A stretch of 64,000 nt of DNA. It comes from Chinchilla lanigera (lineage: Eukaryota > Chordata > Mammalia > Rodentia > Chinchillidae). The notes beneath the pieces were generated by a model. The model had not been told where the DNA came from. It saw only the letters and a list, made by a program, of their open reading frames with translations, and did no database searches. Every line of letters begins with the position of its first letter. Position 1 is the first letter of the stretch. Where the stretch lies: contig NW_004955459.1 in assembly GCF_000276665.1 (NCBI RefSeq), positions 11,371,935 to 11,435,934 on the forward strand, in the 5' to 3' direction. Both the position numbers and the translations under genes were made by a program. Below, one piece after another: positions 23,156 to 33,845 of this stretch.

Positions 23156-23625
23156 TCCTATGTGCTTCTTATTTTTAAAATTTATTTTACTACAACAAAT
23201 GAGAAATACCTTGCCAGCCTAACCCACATTATATAGTCCTTCATGAATCTGAGGAATTCACTTTACTAATTTACTTTTACATTTTAGGCAAAAAACATAT
23301 CAAAAGGAAACAAGCTTCAAATAGAATTCATCATTTCAAAGCACAGTTCCATAATCAATTTGACTCCCAGTTGTTTTATTATTCCAATTAATCTCTTTAA
23401 AGCTCTCTAAAGAGCTGGCATTTACATTTTTCATTTCCATCGTTACGAACATTCTTCTAATAATAATATTTCCTAATGCCTACACTATTGCTGGGTTTGA
23501 TTCTGTGATACGTGGAAGCGTTAATCAGTAACCTAAGCCTGAGTGTTCTTACAGATATCAGTGTCCCATTTTCTCTAAAATTAGCAATGTCACGCAAGCT
23601 TTCAGACGCTGTAATTACAACCGCA
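22740..23625. promoter_or_regulatory. Candidate conserved noncoding cluster, split by a CA repeat
   Basis: Two AT-rich repeat-free islands (about 22750-22930 and 23200-23625) flank a CA microsatellite. Motifs seen are 'taatgattaattccgg', 'attattcatttgatg', 'attccaattaatctctttaa', CTCTTTA/TAAAGAG arms (23393-23399 and 23408-23414), and ATAATCAATTTGA. Composition is consistent with enhancers. The 99-codon and 86-codon frames here have no family signature. Confidence 0.4.
23125..23154. repeat. (CA)n microsatellite
   Basis: Fifteen uninterrupted AC/CA units. Likely to be polymorphic. Confidence 0.95.
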
Positions 23626-24619
23626 ACAGAGCAGAAAAGCTCCCAACAGCCACCCAGTCTCTGGCAACTGCAGGATCAGCCCACCCCATCTGGAAACTCA
23701 AGGGCTCCTTTCACCTCTGGTTTTCAAAATGCTCTCTTCTGTTTGAATCTCCTGCTCCAAAACTCTAAATAGCCCAAGTTTTGCCATTAGCTTCTTCCTG
23801 AATTTCCATGCATATTAATGTCCGGACCAACTGTGGCTCTGTCTCTGAGACTGGGGTCACAAGACTTAGCTCTTCCATGCACTGGCTTGGAAAAAGCCAA
23901 ACAGCCTGAAGGGAGGCAAAGGCAGCAGCCGTCTGCACGGATGCTCAAGGGAGGCTGGGCAGCATCCTTATCCTCTGATACCTGGTCTGTTTCTCCTGCC
24001 CAGAACATGGCTGGCTCCTTGGGTTTCAGGCAGTGGAGGTAGAGCTCTTGTCTCTCTGTTTCTCAGAGCCTTAAAGCTGTGGGTGCTCAGACAAAACCAC
24101 AGCATCTTCCCTAGTTAAATACCCTCCCAATTTTACCTCTGCTCTTTGGCAGGGAGCAATAAGGCACAGCCAAAATGAAACCTTTTCCCTCCCCGGGTCC
24201 CTGAGCCCATGACTCTTCCTTTGATGGGGGCTGTATAGAGTGGCTTGTTTCGTCTTTTCCCTTCAGGTGCCTCCACAAGAGTGAAAGCTCAGTGTGAACA
24301 GCAGTGAGACTAAGTCTCATGTCTTTGCAGCTCCTGTACCCAAAATTCAGCATGAAGCTTGAAGTATCATAAGCCCTCATGTATGTTTGCTGAATGCATA
24401 TAAACTGAGCTATAGACCCTTTTATGGCCTAGTGCTGAAATGCCGTATGCACTGAATAAATATTTGTTGAATGAAATGAGTAAACACAACTGCAAACTGT
24501 AGTTATCTCAGGGAGTTTTGAAGGCATTGTTATAAGGGTTAAATAAAATAATATGCTTAATATAAACTTATTCTCACTCCCCCAAATGAAGAGTGTCTTT
24601 TAAGCAAAAGAGAGCAAAG
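23626..24619. other. Unique sequence, nothing firmly recognised
   Basis: Includes a possible L2-like tail near 24425-24480 ('gaataaatatttgttgaatg'), a phrase shared by many L2 3' ends. No gene signal. Confidence 0.4.
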
Positions 24620-25008
24620 GTGAGCATCTTAGTCCACTTTCTGTTCTGATGTTTGAATGCCATAGATGAGTAATTTATAAGCAACAGGAGTTCTAGAGCC
24701 TGGGAAGCCCAAAAGCATGGGTTGGCACTAGGTGAGGAGCTTCTTGCTGTATCCTAACTGGGCAGAGGGCACCACAGGGTGAGACAAAGCAAGCGTGCTG
24801 GAGAACGCCCACTTTTGTAACCAAGCCCTCTGCTCTGTAATCCACTCATCCAAGGGCAGATTAATGCCAGTTGCCTTCATAGCACAGTAATGTCCAAAAG
24901 GCCCCACCTGGTAACAAGACTGCTCTGGGAGCCAGGTTCCCAGCATGTGAAATTTGGGAGATACGCGTGAACAACAGCGTTCAGCAGTGAATGAGAAGAG
25001 GTGAAAAC
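24620..25008 (-). mobile_element. ERVL-MaLR LTR
   Basis: Antisense order 'catcttagtccactttctgt', 'gatgagtaatttataagcaa', 'caggagttctagagcctggg' and 'aagcccaaaagcatgggttg', then 'ggccccacctggtaacaaga'. Typical of MST/MLT1-like LTRs. Diverged. Confidence 0.6.
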
Positions 25009-25089
25009 ATAACATGGTTCTAGTGTTGAGGAACCCAAAGAAGCCTAGTGATAGCTTTCAATGTCCACACATTCCTTCAGAGAGGAAGC

Positions 25090-25520
25090 CTCATGCTTTT
25101 TTCTCAAGCTTTCTGAACTTTATGACTCATTTCTAACACAACGAAGTAGAAGTGATGGTGCTTAACTGTGGAGACTTAACTGGTCGTAAAAGACCCAGCA
25201 GCTTCCTGCTTGTCCTCTTGCATTCCTCAACTGGGGAAGATCATGCATGGAAGAAACACCTGATAAGAAACTTAGGCCTCAGCCAAAGCGGGAGAGGAAG
25301 AGCATCCTCGTGTTAGCAGTCTCATGAGGGAATGTTCACATGGACCCTGCAGCCCTGGGACAATTTTCCAGTGACCACACCATTGGCCACACCTGATCTG
25401 AAACTAAACCAGAGCCATTCAACTAAACTTTTGAATTCGTGATGCATACATTGTAAGATAAACAGTTTGTTGTTTAAAGCCACCAAATTTTGGAAAAAGT
25501 TGTAACCCTGAAATAGACAT
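25090..25520 (+). mobile_element. MaLR LTR (MLT1-like)
   Basis: The 3' end carries 'cattgtaagataaacagttt', 'gttgtttaaagccaccaaat' and 'tttggaaaaagttgtaaccc', equivalent to the MLT1 'gttgttttaagccactaagttttgg' terminus. The upstream half includes the usual weakly conserved LTR body. It lies close downstream of an antisense LTR. Confidence 0.65.
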
Positions 25521-25949
25521 CGGATATAGCTTTATAAAACCTCTTGTCTGTCCAGTACTCCTGGGCTCGAAATTCCTGTGCTTCCTCTGGCAGGTTCAGT
25601 TCTGGCCTGCCGACGTCAGACTCTGGGCAGAGAAACATCGACTATCTTGCTCCCTGCGGAATGACCATTTCCTTCCAGCTTTCTTTTGGTTTTATTAGGA
25701 GCTCCAGTTTTGATTGCTCTGTTGGCATTACCCTTTTTGTCGTCATGTTCAGTCTTTGGCAGAGATAAAAACACCCACAGCCCAAATAAGACCCTACTTG
25801 CTCTTGGTTTCACTTGCATTTTCAGAAGATGTGAGTTAGGACTTAAAAACTGGAAGGATAATTTTATTGTTGTTCATTGATTTCTTTGCCTTTTTTTCTT
25901 GCACTTATCTTTCATTTGTATTTACTTCTTAAGTGATTATGGCATTTTA
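25521..25949. other. Unique sequence, nothing recognised
   Basis: No clear repeat or coding pattern. Confidence 0.4.
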
Positions 25950-26125
25950 GAAACTGCTTTATTGAGGTGTAATTGACATACAAAATACTGTAAATGTTTC
26001 CTATCTATAATTTCATGTGTTCAGAGATAAGACATACTATGAAATAATTAATTCATCATCACTATCGATGTCACAAACATTCATCACATCCAAATGTTTC
26101 TTCTTACATGGAAGTGTACTTCTGA
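25950..26125. mobile_element. Possible L1M-type fragment
   Basis: 'ctgctttattgaggtgtaat' with 'tgacatacaaaatactgtaa' recalls the 'tttattgaggtataattgacatacaataaactg' stretch found in old L1-associated repeats. The rest is too decayed to orient with certainty. Confidence 0.45.
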
Positions 26126-26237
26126 TTTAAAGCAACTGACTAGTAATGTATATTTAGCCTCTCTTCCTTCCAATAAAAATAATAACAAGAGAAAAAATTA
26201 AAAAATGTCATGTCACAAAACCAAAATAACTGGAGAG

Positions 26238-26321
26238 GATTTTTTTTTGTACTGGGAATCAAACTCACAACCTTGTGCTTTCTAGGCAGGCTTTGTGTCT
26301 CTGAGCTATATCCCCAGCCCT
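26238..26321 (-). mobile_element. ID-type SINE, diverged
   Basis: Antisense ID: T-run, 'gtactgggaatcaaactcac', 'aaccttgtgctttctaggca' and 'tctgagctatatccccagcc'. A TGGAGAG word precedes it (26231-26237) and follows it (26322-26328), consistent with a short target-site duplication. Confidence 0.75.
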
Positions 26322-26527
26322 TGGAGAGAAGATAAAAGGTGATAAAAGATTTTAATAGACAGGTAGAAGAGTCATAAGTAACAGACTGAAAGAACCCCAA
26401 CTTGGGTTCCACAGAGGTATCACAGAAGAAGATCTGATTAAAAGTGGACTCAATTTTCCCTAAACATCGTTGGAAAATCTCAGGGCTTCTGAACATGAAA
26501 CTTCATAAGGAAGACTTGAGATATATT

Positions 26528-26992
26528 AGGGTTCTCCAGAGAAAGAGAACCAATGGAATGGAGTGGAATGGAATGGAATGGAGTAGATGAATGTGTGCAT
26601 GGTTGGGGGGACAGACAGAAATGGGGGTGAGGAGGAAGGAATTTCCTACTGGAATCAGTTCATGCATGTGAAGTCTGGGAACTCTTACGATAAATCTTCT
26701 GCACGATGGAGAACCAGGAGCCATGGTGTCTAATGACAGGAGATGACATAGCCTAAGCACTGGGTGAAAATATACCCTCCTTCTGCCTTTCAGTTCTACC
26801 CTTCTAGCTCTACCCTTTCAGTTCTTAACAGATTATATGATGATGACCAACATAGGTGAAAGCGATCTTAATTGTTTACTAATCCAAATGCTACCCTCTT
26901 TTGGAGACAATCTCATGAGGCCCAGAAATAATGCTTTACCAACTACCTGTACATATTTTAGCTAAATCAAATTGACACAGAATTAACCATTC
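26528..26992. mobile_element. ERVL-type LTR (MLT2-like)
   Basis: Begins 'ttagggttctccagagaaag' and 'agaaccaatggaatgg', and ends 'caaattgacacagaattaac', the two diagnostic ends of the MLT2-like ERVL family. A GGAATGGAAT pentamer expansion lies at about 26553-26582, where the family normally has a variable repeat. Orientation left open. Confidence 0.65.
26553..26582. repeat. Short (GGAAT)n-like array
   Basis: About five GGAATGGAGT/GGAAT units. The unit resembles satellite-II/III type pentamers, but the tract is tiny and sits inside an LTR at a variable site, so local slippage is the simplest origin. Confidence 0.75.
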
Positions 26993-27539
26993 CAAAGTAT
27001 AAAGCTGAAAGCAAGGAAATTGGCTTGGTAGTGGTATATGGAGTAGTTGGAGTCCCTGTCCTCCAAACACCCAGAGAAGCCAGGCAACCAACCAGCTTCC
27101 CTTCCCTGCCAGGCTCTTAAAAGAAGACATGGCTTTCTCTCTGGGGAACTTGAATCTGAGAAGCTCCAGGCTTGAGGATATAGTCACAGTGCAGTGTGGA
27201 AGACACTGGGACATAAGAGAATTGAGCAAGAAGCTGTCTACTGATGAACGTGCCCTCAATACTTTTCTTTGCCCTGTTTGAAGATTCCAATAGCCTGGCT
27301 TAAGAATGCAAGGCAGGAGGTTGGAGGACAATTCTTGAAATAAACTAAATGATGCCAGGGAAAAGACGACCCAAAGGCTAACATTAGACATTTCCCCTGT
27401 CAGTGAAAATGCTGAATTTCTGCTTAATTACTCTTCAGAGGAGCACACTAGTTAGCTCAGAGTTTCCAACTTTTAGTGCCCCACTCCCAAACATTCATAG
27501 CCAGTCACAAATGACTGAATTAAAATCATCAACAGATTT

Positions 27540-27635
27540 AGAGATGAAGAAGAGGAAGAAGGAGGAGAAATGAGGTAGAGGAGAGAAAGCAGAGGAGAAG
27601 AAAGAACACAAGGAAGAAGAAGAAAAGAACCTGAA
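27540..27635. repeat. Purine-rich (GAA/GGA) low-complexity tract
   Basis: An almost pure A/G plus strand. The complementary minus-strand frame is Ser/Phe-rich low complexity, not a gene. Confidence 0.85.
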
Positions 27636-27726
27636 GGAAATAATCATTAATTCAAAGACAAATTTAAATGATAGAGTCAATAGCTTAGTGGTATATGAGA
27701 AGATATGAAACAGGAAATGATAATGT

Positions 27727-28115
27727 ATTAGTTTCATAGGGCTGCTAGAAAGCATTACCACTAATTGGGTGGTTTAAATCAGCAGAAATGGATTGTCTTA
27801 CAATCCAGAAGTCATAACTTAGGTGTGGTATGGTTGGTTCTTCCGAGGGCTATGAGGGAGATTCTGTTCCAGACCTCTCTTCCAGAATCTTCCAGTTGCT
27901 GGCCATTCTCAGCATCTCTTGTTCTGCAGCCATCTCTCTCCGATCTCTAACTTCATTATTGTTACCTGGTCTTCTTCTCTGTGTGTGTCTCTCTGGATTT
28001 AGGGCTCACGCTACTCCATCATAACAGCAAACTGATTGATTACACAGATCTACCAAGACCCTGTTTCTAAATAAGCTCATATTCTGAGGTTCCAGGTAGA
28101 TTGGACTATAGCGGA
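27727..28115 (-). mobile_element. ERVL/MaLR-class LTR
   Basis: Opens 'ttagtttcatagggctgcta' with 'ggtggtttaaatcagcagaa', and ends with 'accctgtttctaaataagct' and 'catattctgaggttccaggt'. These are phrases of LTRs that read 'tttaagccacc...' on the opposite strand. Orientation is inferred from the reversed poly-A-site region. Confidence 0.65.
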
Positions 28116-28244
28116 GAGGAAGACACCATTCAAAGGCAGTACAGCTGCTGTTGACAAAAGCAGCAGTAACTGAAAGGAACTATTGCTGTAAAAAAGCCTA
28201 TACAGAAGCCAAAATGAAAAAATTTAGTAGACTATTCCACTAGT

Positions 28245-28865
28245 CAGGGTTCACACAGGAGAGTAGAACCACTCTGAGTATTATAGAATAAGGAACATTT
28301 TTATATTAGGCGTTTAGGCCTTACACATCTGTGGGACAAGCTAGGGAAATAAAGTCTCTAAAGGGAATTAGAGGGCCCAGGAAACACCCCTCACTATCCC
28401 TTGTGACACATGATGACAGATGAATACCTTGGAGATTTCAGGGCCATTTTTATTCCAGGCTTATCAGCAGCTGGGACAGGGCTGTGGAGGGTGCTGGGAT
28501 GCACATCCATGGAAGGCTGCTCCTCCTTTATAGCACCTGCTGCTGTATGTAAGCATCTAAGAATCTCAGGGCCAGGAGGTTGAGGTCAGTGATGAGTAGC
28601 AGGGCCAACAGCAGGAAAGAGCTGGATGTAGATAGGAGGGCACATAGACAGGGAGGAGGAGATCTCCCAGAATCAGCCAGCACCTCAGAGCTGGCTCCTG
28701 CTGCTCACTATCTCTAATTATGATGTCATCCGGGCTGCTGCTTCATGCCCATTTCCAGATCCTGCACAAATTTCTCTTTGGAACAGCTTTAAGTATACAG
28801 GGAAGTTGATCTGAGGAAGTGTTGTTCAAGGGCATCCTAGCTAACACAGAAGAAAATAGACTCTG
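28245..28865. mobile_element. Possible decayed LTR
   Basis: 'agtcagggttcacacaggag' and 'agtagaaccactctgagtat' resemble the opening of MLT2-like LTRs ('gggttctccagagaaacagaacc'). The remainder is not recognisable. Tentative. Confidence 0.3.
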
Positions 28866-29504
28866 TGGAAGCACTCATAACATGACTTTAGAAGAAGTAT
28901 CACATTAACCAAGGTGCCTCAGTACACAATCACCTCAGAGTAGGGGAGACTGTGTAGCACACAACACAAAGGGATAAAGGGAAAAGAGAAAACCTCACAC
29001 TTGGGGGGTAGTCCAGGAGGTTCAACACTCAAATGATAGAAATGCTTTAAAAGGATAACAGATAAACTAGAAGAATGAAAAGTATCAAAGCAATTAGGAA
29101 ACTGTTTCAGGAAATAAAAAGAGATAGTTTTAACAAAGTGATTACTGCATAAAACGTACAATGAAAGCAGGAGAACCAAAGGCTATAACTGAAATATTGG
29201 AGTACCATGGGCAAAGCTGTGATGCAAGTCTATAGAAAGGCAAAAATATCGAGTCACATCATAAAGACTGAGAATTTGAAATGACAGCATTGGAAATTCA
29301 TTCAAATAGAATTGAACAATGGCTCCAATTGTCATAGAAAAATTATTCTGAATTTTCAACCTAGAATTCTATACTGAACCAAAGTAATCAAGTGTACAGC
29401 CATAACAAAGACATTTTTCAGATCAGAAAAAATTATTTTCTGCACACCTTTTCTGGGAAAGCTACTGTAGTATGAACTCCAGGAAAAACATACAGGTTTC
29501 CTGA
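28866..29504. other. AT-rich sequence, possible old repeat
   Basis: The stretch 29355-29480 ('ctagaattctatactgaacc', 'aaagacatttttcagatcag', 'ctgggaaagctactgtagta') resembles a phrase common in old L1-related repeats. Orientation and family are unclear. No gene. Confidence 0.35.
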
Positions 29505-29600
29505 ATGAAGAGTGAAGGAAGAGAGGGAGGAAGAAAGGAAGAGAGGGAGGAAAAAAGGAAGAAAGGGAGGAGAAAGGGAGGTAGGATGCAAGCGGGGGAG
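29505..29600. repeat. (GAAGGAAAGAGGGAG)n-like purine tandem repeat
   Basis: Five or so imperfect units of about 15-18 bases, all purine on the plus strand. The mirror-like composition could adopt triplex (H-DNA). Two minus-strand Ser/Pro/Phe-rich frames across it (up to 153 codons, 29356-29817) are repeat artefacts. Confidence 0.85.
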
Positions 29601-30995
29601 GAAGAAAGGGTGGGCAAAGGGTAAGTAGTGGGTAGAGGACACCAAGACAACTAGACTTAGGTCTGGAGTGATGCTCAAGCAGAGGAGTCCAAGAGACAGA
29701 ATGGAGTGCTGAGCATTTGCCCTTGTTTGCTGTTACCTTGTGCTTCAAGTCTAATTGCCAAGCTAGATAATAATCAATTGCCTTGAGACGGGATGCTTGT
29801 ACGGATAAGTAGCCCATGCTATGCTTGCTCCAATAAATAACATGCTTGCATTTTTATTTAATGTTCATCTACAAACTACATTTTTTCTTGCTAAGGGATA
29901 GAAGGCAAGGATCTAAATGTCATCCCAGATGTCTGAAGCATGCAAAGCGTCTCCCAGCCTTGAGAGTTGCTTATAAGGGGAGCGCTGGGTGGGCCTTGCA
30001 GACCAGATGTCCTGGAAGGCCCAGAGTACACGTCTCATCGAAACCTCTCTGGGAGCCAGAGTCCGCTGTAAAGCATCCTCTCCTCTGAGAGTGATGCAAA
30101 GCCATCATTTTCTGCTCTTGGCAGCAGCACAAACCTTTCACTTAGACCTGATGTACTGTGTGAAAACAGGAGCCTGCAGGCCATTCATTCCCGGCCTTGT
30201 CAGGCAGAAGAGCAGCATTCTCTCCAGAACCATCCAGGAGGAAGTCATATGTTCCGTTCACCAAATAATACCAATTCCCCAGACCTGACCCTTCCTGACA
30301 GGGGTTGGCTTGTTCCTTCCTCAAGAGTGGCTGGTGTATTCTCTTCTGTCCCTGCATATAACCAAATGTACACCGGCCGATATTGTTGTGTGATACATGG
30401 AGATACCGGGCTTCCTTTTCCACAAAATCCCCTGCCTTGTTTTTACAGTACGATAGAGTCTAGCAAAGCTACACGGAAGACGACAAGGCTCAACAGCACC
30501 GAGGACAACAAGGGATACCTTCATACCCTCCATGTATAGCATGATGAGTACTTTTATAGAGCTTTTGTGGGGAAGACTTCCCTCAGAAAATGTTGCAATC
30601 CATATTTTTTCCAGATGTGAGGGTGAGCTGGCTCTGACATCTGCCACCCAATTCATACATGTGACGCTTTATGCCACTTTCTGCTTACAAGCCTGGTCCT
30701 CCTCATTGGATGGCCAGGCCCTCATGGGGCAAGTCCCTTACATGCTGCATATGGTAAGCAAGTCAAAATTTGTAGAATAAATGCTCCTTTCTTACTAATT
30801 GATTTATCAAATGAAGCAAAGGTTGGGGTTCTGAGGAAAAACACTCAGTGTGCATTCCGACCTAGAGAATCCAAGGATTTGTGGGGAGGACCCAGGTCTA
30901 GCACTCTCTTGGCCCCCTGGGAGAGTGATTGAGAAGCTGGAGATGCACAATTTGGATTCTGAGAGGTTGAAATTTGGTCAAAATTTGAAAATAAG
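29601..30995. other. Unique sequence; weak candidate conserved segment
   Basis: No repeat recognised. 30340-30620 is repeat-free with a few retained CpGs ('acaccggccgatattg', 'cacggaagacgacaag'). Several overlapping frames (80-111 codons) occur on both strands without domain signature. This could be a weakly conserved noncoding element or plain unique DNA. Confidence 0.35.
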
Positions 30996-31105
30996 AGGGC
31001 TGGGGATTTAGCTCAGCGTCAAAAGCGCCTGCCTGGCAAGCGCAAGGTCGTGAGTTCGGTTCCCGGTACCGGAGAAAAACAAAAAAAAAAAAAAAAAGGA
31101 AAAAA
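30996..31105 (+). mobile_element. Young ID-type SINE with perfect target-site duplication
   Basis: tRNA-Ala-derived: 'gggctggggatttagctcag' (A box region), 'gcctgcctggcaagcgcaag' and 'gtgagttcggttcccggtac' (B box), then a long A-rich tail interrupted by GG. It is flanked by perfect 15-base direct repeats (30981-30995 and 31106-31120). The intact promoter boxes, tail and duplication mark it as one of the youngest insertions in the window. Confidence 0.95.
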
Positions 31106-31147
31106 AAATTTGAAAATAAGGTAAGGGTCAATAGAAGGGGGAGCATA

Positions 31148-31292
31148 TAACTATTGTGCACCTACTTAATATGAGGTACTGCACGGACACTTTTTTCTTT
31201 ATAACCTTGGTGTTATCATTTCTGTTCACAGTTGAGCAGAGGGAGGCTGAGAGCATAATTTCTTCTTAGAGAAGGGGGCAAAGGTTGCAATT
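31148..31292 (-). mobile_element. MIR-type SINE remnant
   Basis: Antisense MIR order: 'tgtgcacctacttaatatga', 'ggtactgcacggacactttt', 'ataaccttggtgttatcatt' and 'cacagttgagcagagggagg'. Confidence 0.5.
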
Positions 31293-32509
31293 AACACTGA
31301 TCTCTTCTGGCCAGTGGAAAGTTCATTATTAAGCTCTTCTTTTTTGCCAGCGCTTCCAGTCATCGAACCACAGATAGAGACAACTTAGTGAGGAACGAAG
31401 GAAAGGTGATGTTAATCACAGTGTCATCTATGTATTAGCCTTACTCAGATCTTGAGGGAGAAAATAAAGCAGGGTTTTGATTCTTGGAAAGATACTGGTT
31501 GAGGCACCTGTAAATCAAAATAATTGTGATTGCTACCCACACCCCTGACTGTGTCCCATGCCTGCTATGGCCCAGAGGACCAAAAGTCTATGTACACATG
31601 AGTATACACACAGTACATTACCAAACCCAAGGCTTCTCTTTCTTAGAACACTATTGTTTTCACAAGGGCCCCCAGTGTAGAAGAGACCTGTGCTCCCTTT
31701 AGGAAGTAAATACATTTTTTTCTGGTCCCTTAATGGGTCTTGATATTCAACTAGGCCACATAATTTCTCCTATTCATATTAGAAATCTTCCCAGTGATTC
31801 TGCAAGGAAACATCCACAGACCTTCCCAAACTTCCAAATTTTTGACTGCGGAAATTTTATCTAGGATGCTGTATTTTTCCTGAGTCACATTTCCAACTAA
31901 AGCCACATATTTCCTATTCATAGCCTCCACCAAATGTTCACCACTTTACCACTTAAACCAAAATACATGAAACCATTCCTCATTTAAAACAAAACACTGA
32001 GTTTGCTTTTCCTTGTGATCAGTGGAGAACCACAAAGTCTTACTGCTATGTGAGTTAGAGTCACTAACTTTGCAAACTGTGACTGTGATTCATATCCGTG
32101 TCTCCGGACCATGATAAATCTCTCCATGTTACACAACTTCCAGTCCACCCTTTTCCCCACTAATAATCCAAAGAGCTAATGGTAAATCTGACACCTTCCA
32201 ATGGTCTACATGTACTACATATAGACCAACTTCACATGTGTTACATCCACCCCACTGACATATTTTATTTGGTCAAAACTGTATTTGATAACATTGGCTT
32301 GATTGCCAATACTTGAAAGCATTCTCATAAATATTCTCAATTTCTGGTTTCTCTTAAAATTTGACTATGAGATTTCATTAGTTGGGGAAATGAGACAGCA
32401 GCTCCCTGTTTGAGTCCATGTGTTTGAGATCCACACTCCTCTCCATTCTCTGTTATTTGTTTATTTTAAAGATTAAAGGAACAAAACATATTACTGAACA
32501 CACAGACAT
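31293..32509. other. Unique AT-rich sequence, nothing recognised
   Basis: No gene or known repeat. Two related phrases ('ccacataatttctcctattc' near 31756 and 'ccacatatttcctattcata' near 31902) hint at an internal partial duplication. Confidence 0.35.
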
Positions 32510-32745
32510 AAATGAAACAACATAAAAACAATAAAAACAATACAGAATTTCAGACAAGGTGATAGGAAATTAACAATGGTTGTTGCATTACATATTATCT
32601 TTAAATTGGTTACTTAGATAAACAAATATAGGCATGTAAAATTGATCAAACAATTAAATATCAACTGTCACTTTCAATAAAGCAGTAGGAATTAGTAGTA
32701 CAATTACAGCTAGCTTGTATGTACATATATACATATTTTCCCTTA
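32510..32745 (+). repeat. Unclassified dispersed repeat, copy A
   Basis: Aligns by eye with 34795-35040 over about 230 bases. Shared words are 'aaattaacaatggttgtt' (32567-32584), 'acatattatctt', 'gat/gaacaaacaattaaa', 'aggaattagtagtacaat' and a final pyrimidine tract. Many substitutions separate the copies, so the duplication is old or the two are separate insertions of one family. Confidence 0.7.
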
Positions 32746-33369
32746 TTTCTTTCTTTTCTCTTTTCCTTCATCCCAGTCATTCTTTCCTTTTGAGCAGTTT
32801 CTTTCCCTTTCACAATATATATTGTACCTTTTAGATTTTATTTACTCTTTCAGGTTCTTATGCTAGGGAGACAATACAATGTTTACACATGTGAGTCTTA
32901 TTTATTTCACTTTTGAGTTGGGACTTCTAATCCAAGTTTACTGAGGAATCTTCAGCATTCTCTGTTATCTTATAGCCAAGTCACTTCTGTCATTTATCTG
33001 GCCTTCCTGGCATTGGTGGGCTTATGACATTTTGACCTCTGAGCTGAGTAGTTTATCTAAAACTTTTCTGGTTATAATATACATACCTGAACTACATTGA
33101 GCTCAATCCTGACCACTTTCTTTTTCCTTTTCACCCTGTCTTCATAGATTAGCATATGTAGTCCCATGGCTTTCAGTTCTTTCTTTGTATTTCTGACTCA
33201 CAAGTTGAAGCTTGAGCCTAGCTAGATTTGTGCTCCGAACTAGAGTCGTATATGTAACACAAGTTGTATATGTAACTGCATACTGGACATATCCTTGAAT
33301 GTCTTGTGGGACTCTCTTACCTGACATATCAAAAGCAGAACTTCTCCTTCTCTTCAACCCTCCAGAGAA
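32746..33369. other. Sequence following repeat copy A
   Basis: Begins with a pyrimidine-rich tract (32737-32780) that is the continuation of the repeat. The rest is unassigned AT-rich DNA, perhaps further repeat body. Confidence 0.35.
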
Positions 33370-33617
33370 CCTGTACCCACCCCAGTATTTTACATCTCAA
33401 TTAATGACATTAGCACTCATCCAGTATCAGAGCTAGACATTTGAGAATCATTTTTTTTCTTATTTTTTTCCCTTAACCTTCATGTTTAATCCATTAACTC
33501 TCCTTTCAATTCCTTTTTGAAACTGTATCTTGGATCTTACTTCTCCCCATCTCTACTGCCACTGGGAAGGTGTAAGTCACCACCATCTCTCACCAGGATT
33601 GTTTGAATTGTCTCCTG

Positions 33618-33689
33618 ATACCTTGCTACTCAAAGTGTGGCCTATCCACACATGTATCATGGGGACCTTGTTTAAAGTCTTTTATTCTT
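33618..33689 (+). mobile_element. Possible MER5/hAT fragment
   Basis: 'gctactcaaagtgtggccta' followed by 'catcatggggaccttgttta'-like text resembles the 'ttctcaaagtgtggtcc...gggaacttgttaaa' ends of a MER5-type element. Short. Confidence 0.4.
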
Positions 33690-33845
33690 TCCTTTTCTTC
33701 AGTACTAGTGATTGAGCTACATCCATAGCCCTTCTATTGATTTAATTTAGAAACACTGTCTTTTAAGTCACTAAATTGCCAAAGCTGGTCTTAAACTTAT
33801 GATTTCTTAACTCGACCTCCTAGAGTTCAGGGATTATAAGCATGT
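33690..33845 (-). mobile_element. B4/MEN-like composite SINE (ID + B1), diverged
   Basis: Antisense. 'tcagtactagtgattgagct' and 'acatccatagcccttctatt' are the ID-like part (reverse 'agggctggggatgtagctca'). They are followed by the B1-like part 'aaattgccaaagctggtctt', 'aaacttatgatttcttaact' and 'gggattataagcatgtgatg'. An ID-B1 dimer of this kind is known in squirrel-related and other rodents. Confidence 0.65.

Noticed and set aside
26553..26582. Pericentromeric (GGAAT)n satellite
   Set aside because: Only a few units, located within an LTR at a known variable site.
26936..27391. 151-codon minus-strand frame, possible exon
   Set aside because: No domain or family signature is visible, the first part overlaps the end of an LTR, and no splice context is evident.
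29356..29817. 153-codon minus-strand Ser/Pro/Phe-rich frame
   Set aside because: It is generated by the purine tandem repeat at 29505-29600.
30996..31080. tRNA-Ala gene
   Set aside because: The A and B boxes come from an ID SINE: it has an A-rich tail and target-site duplication and does not keep a full cloverleaf with a terminator.
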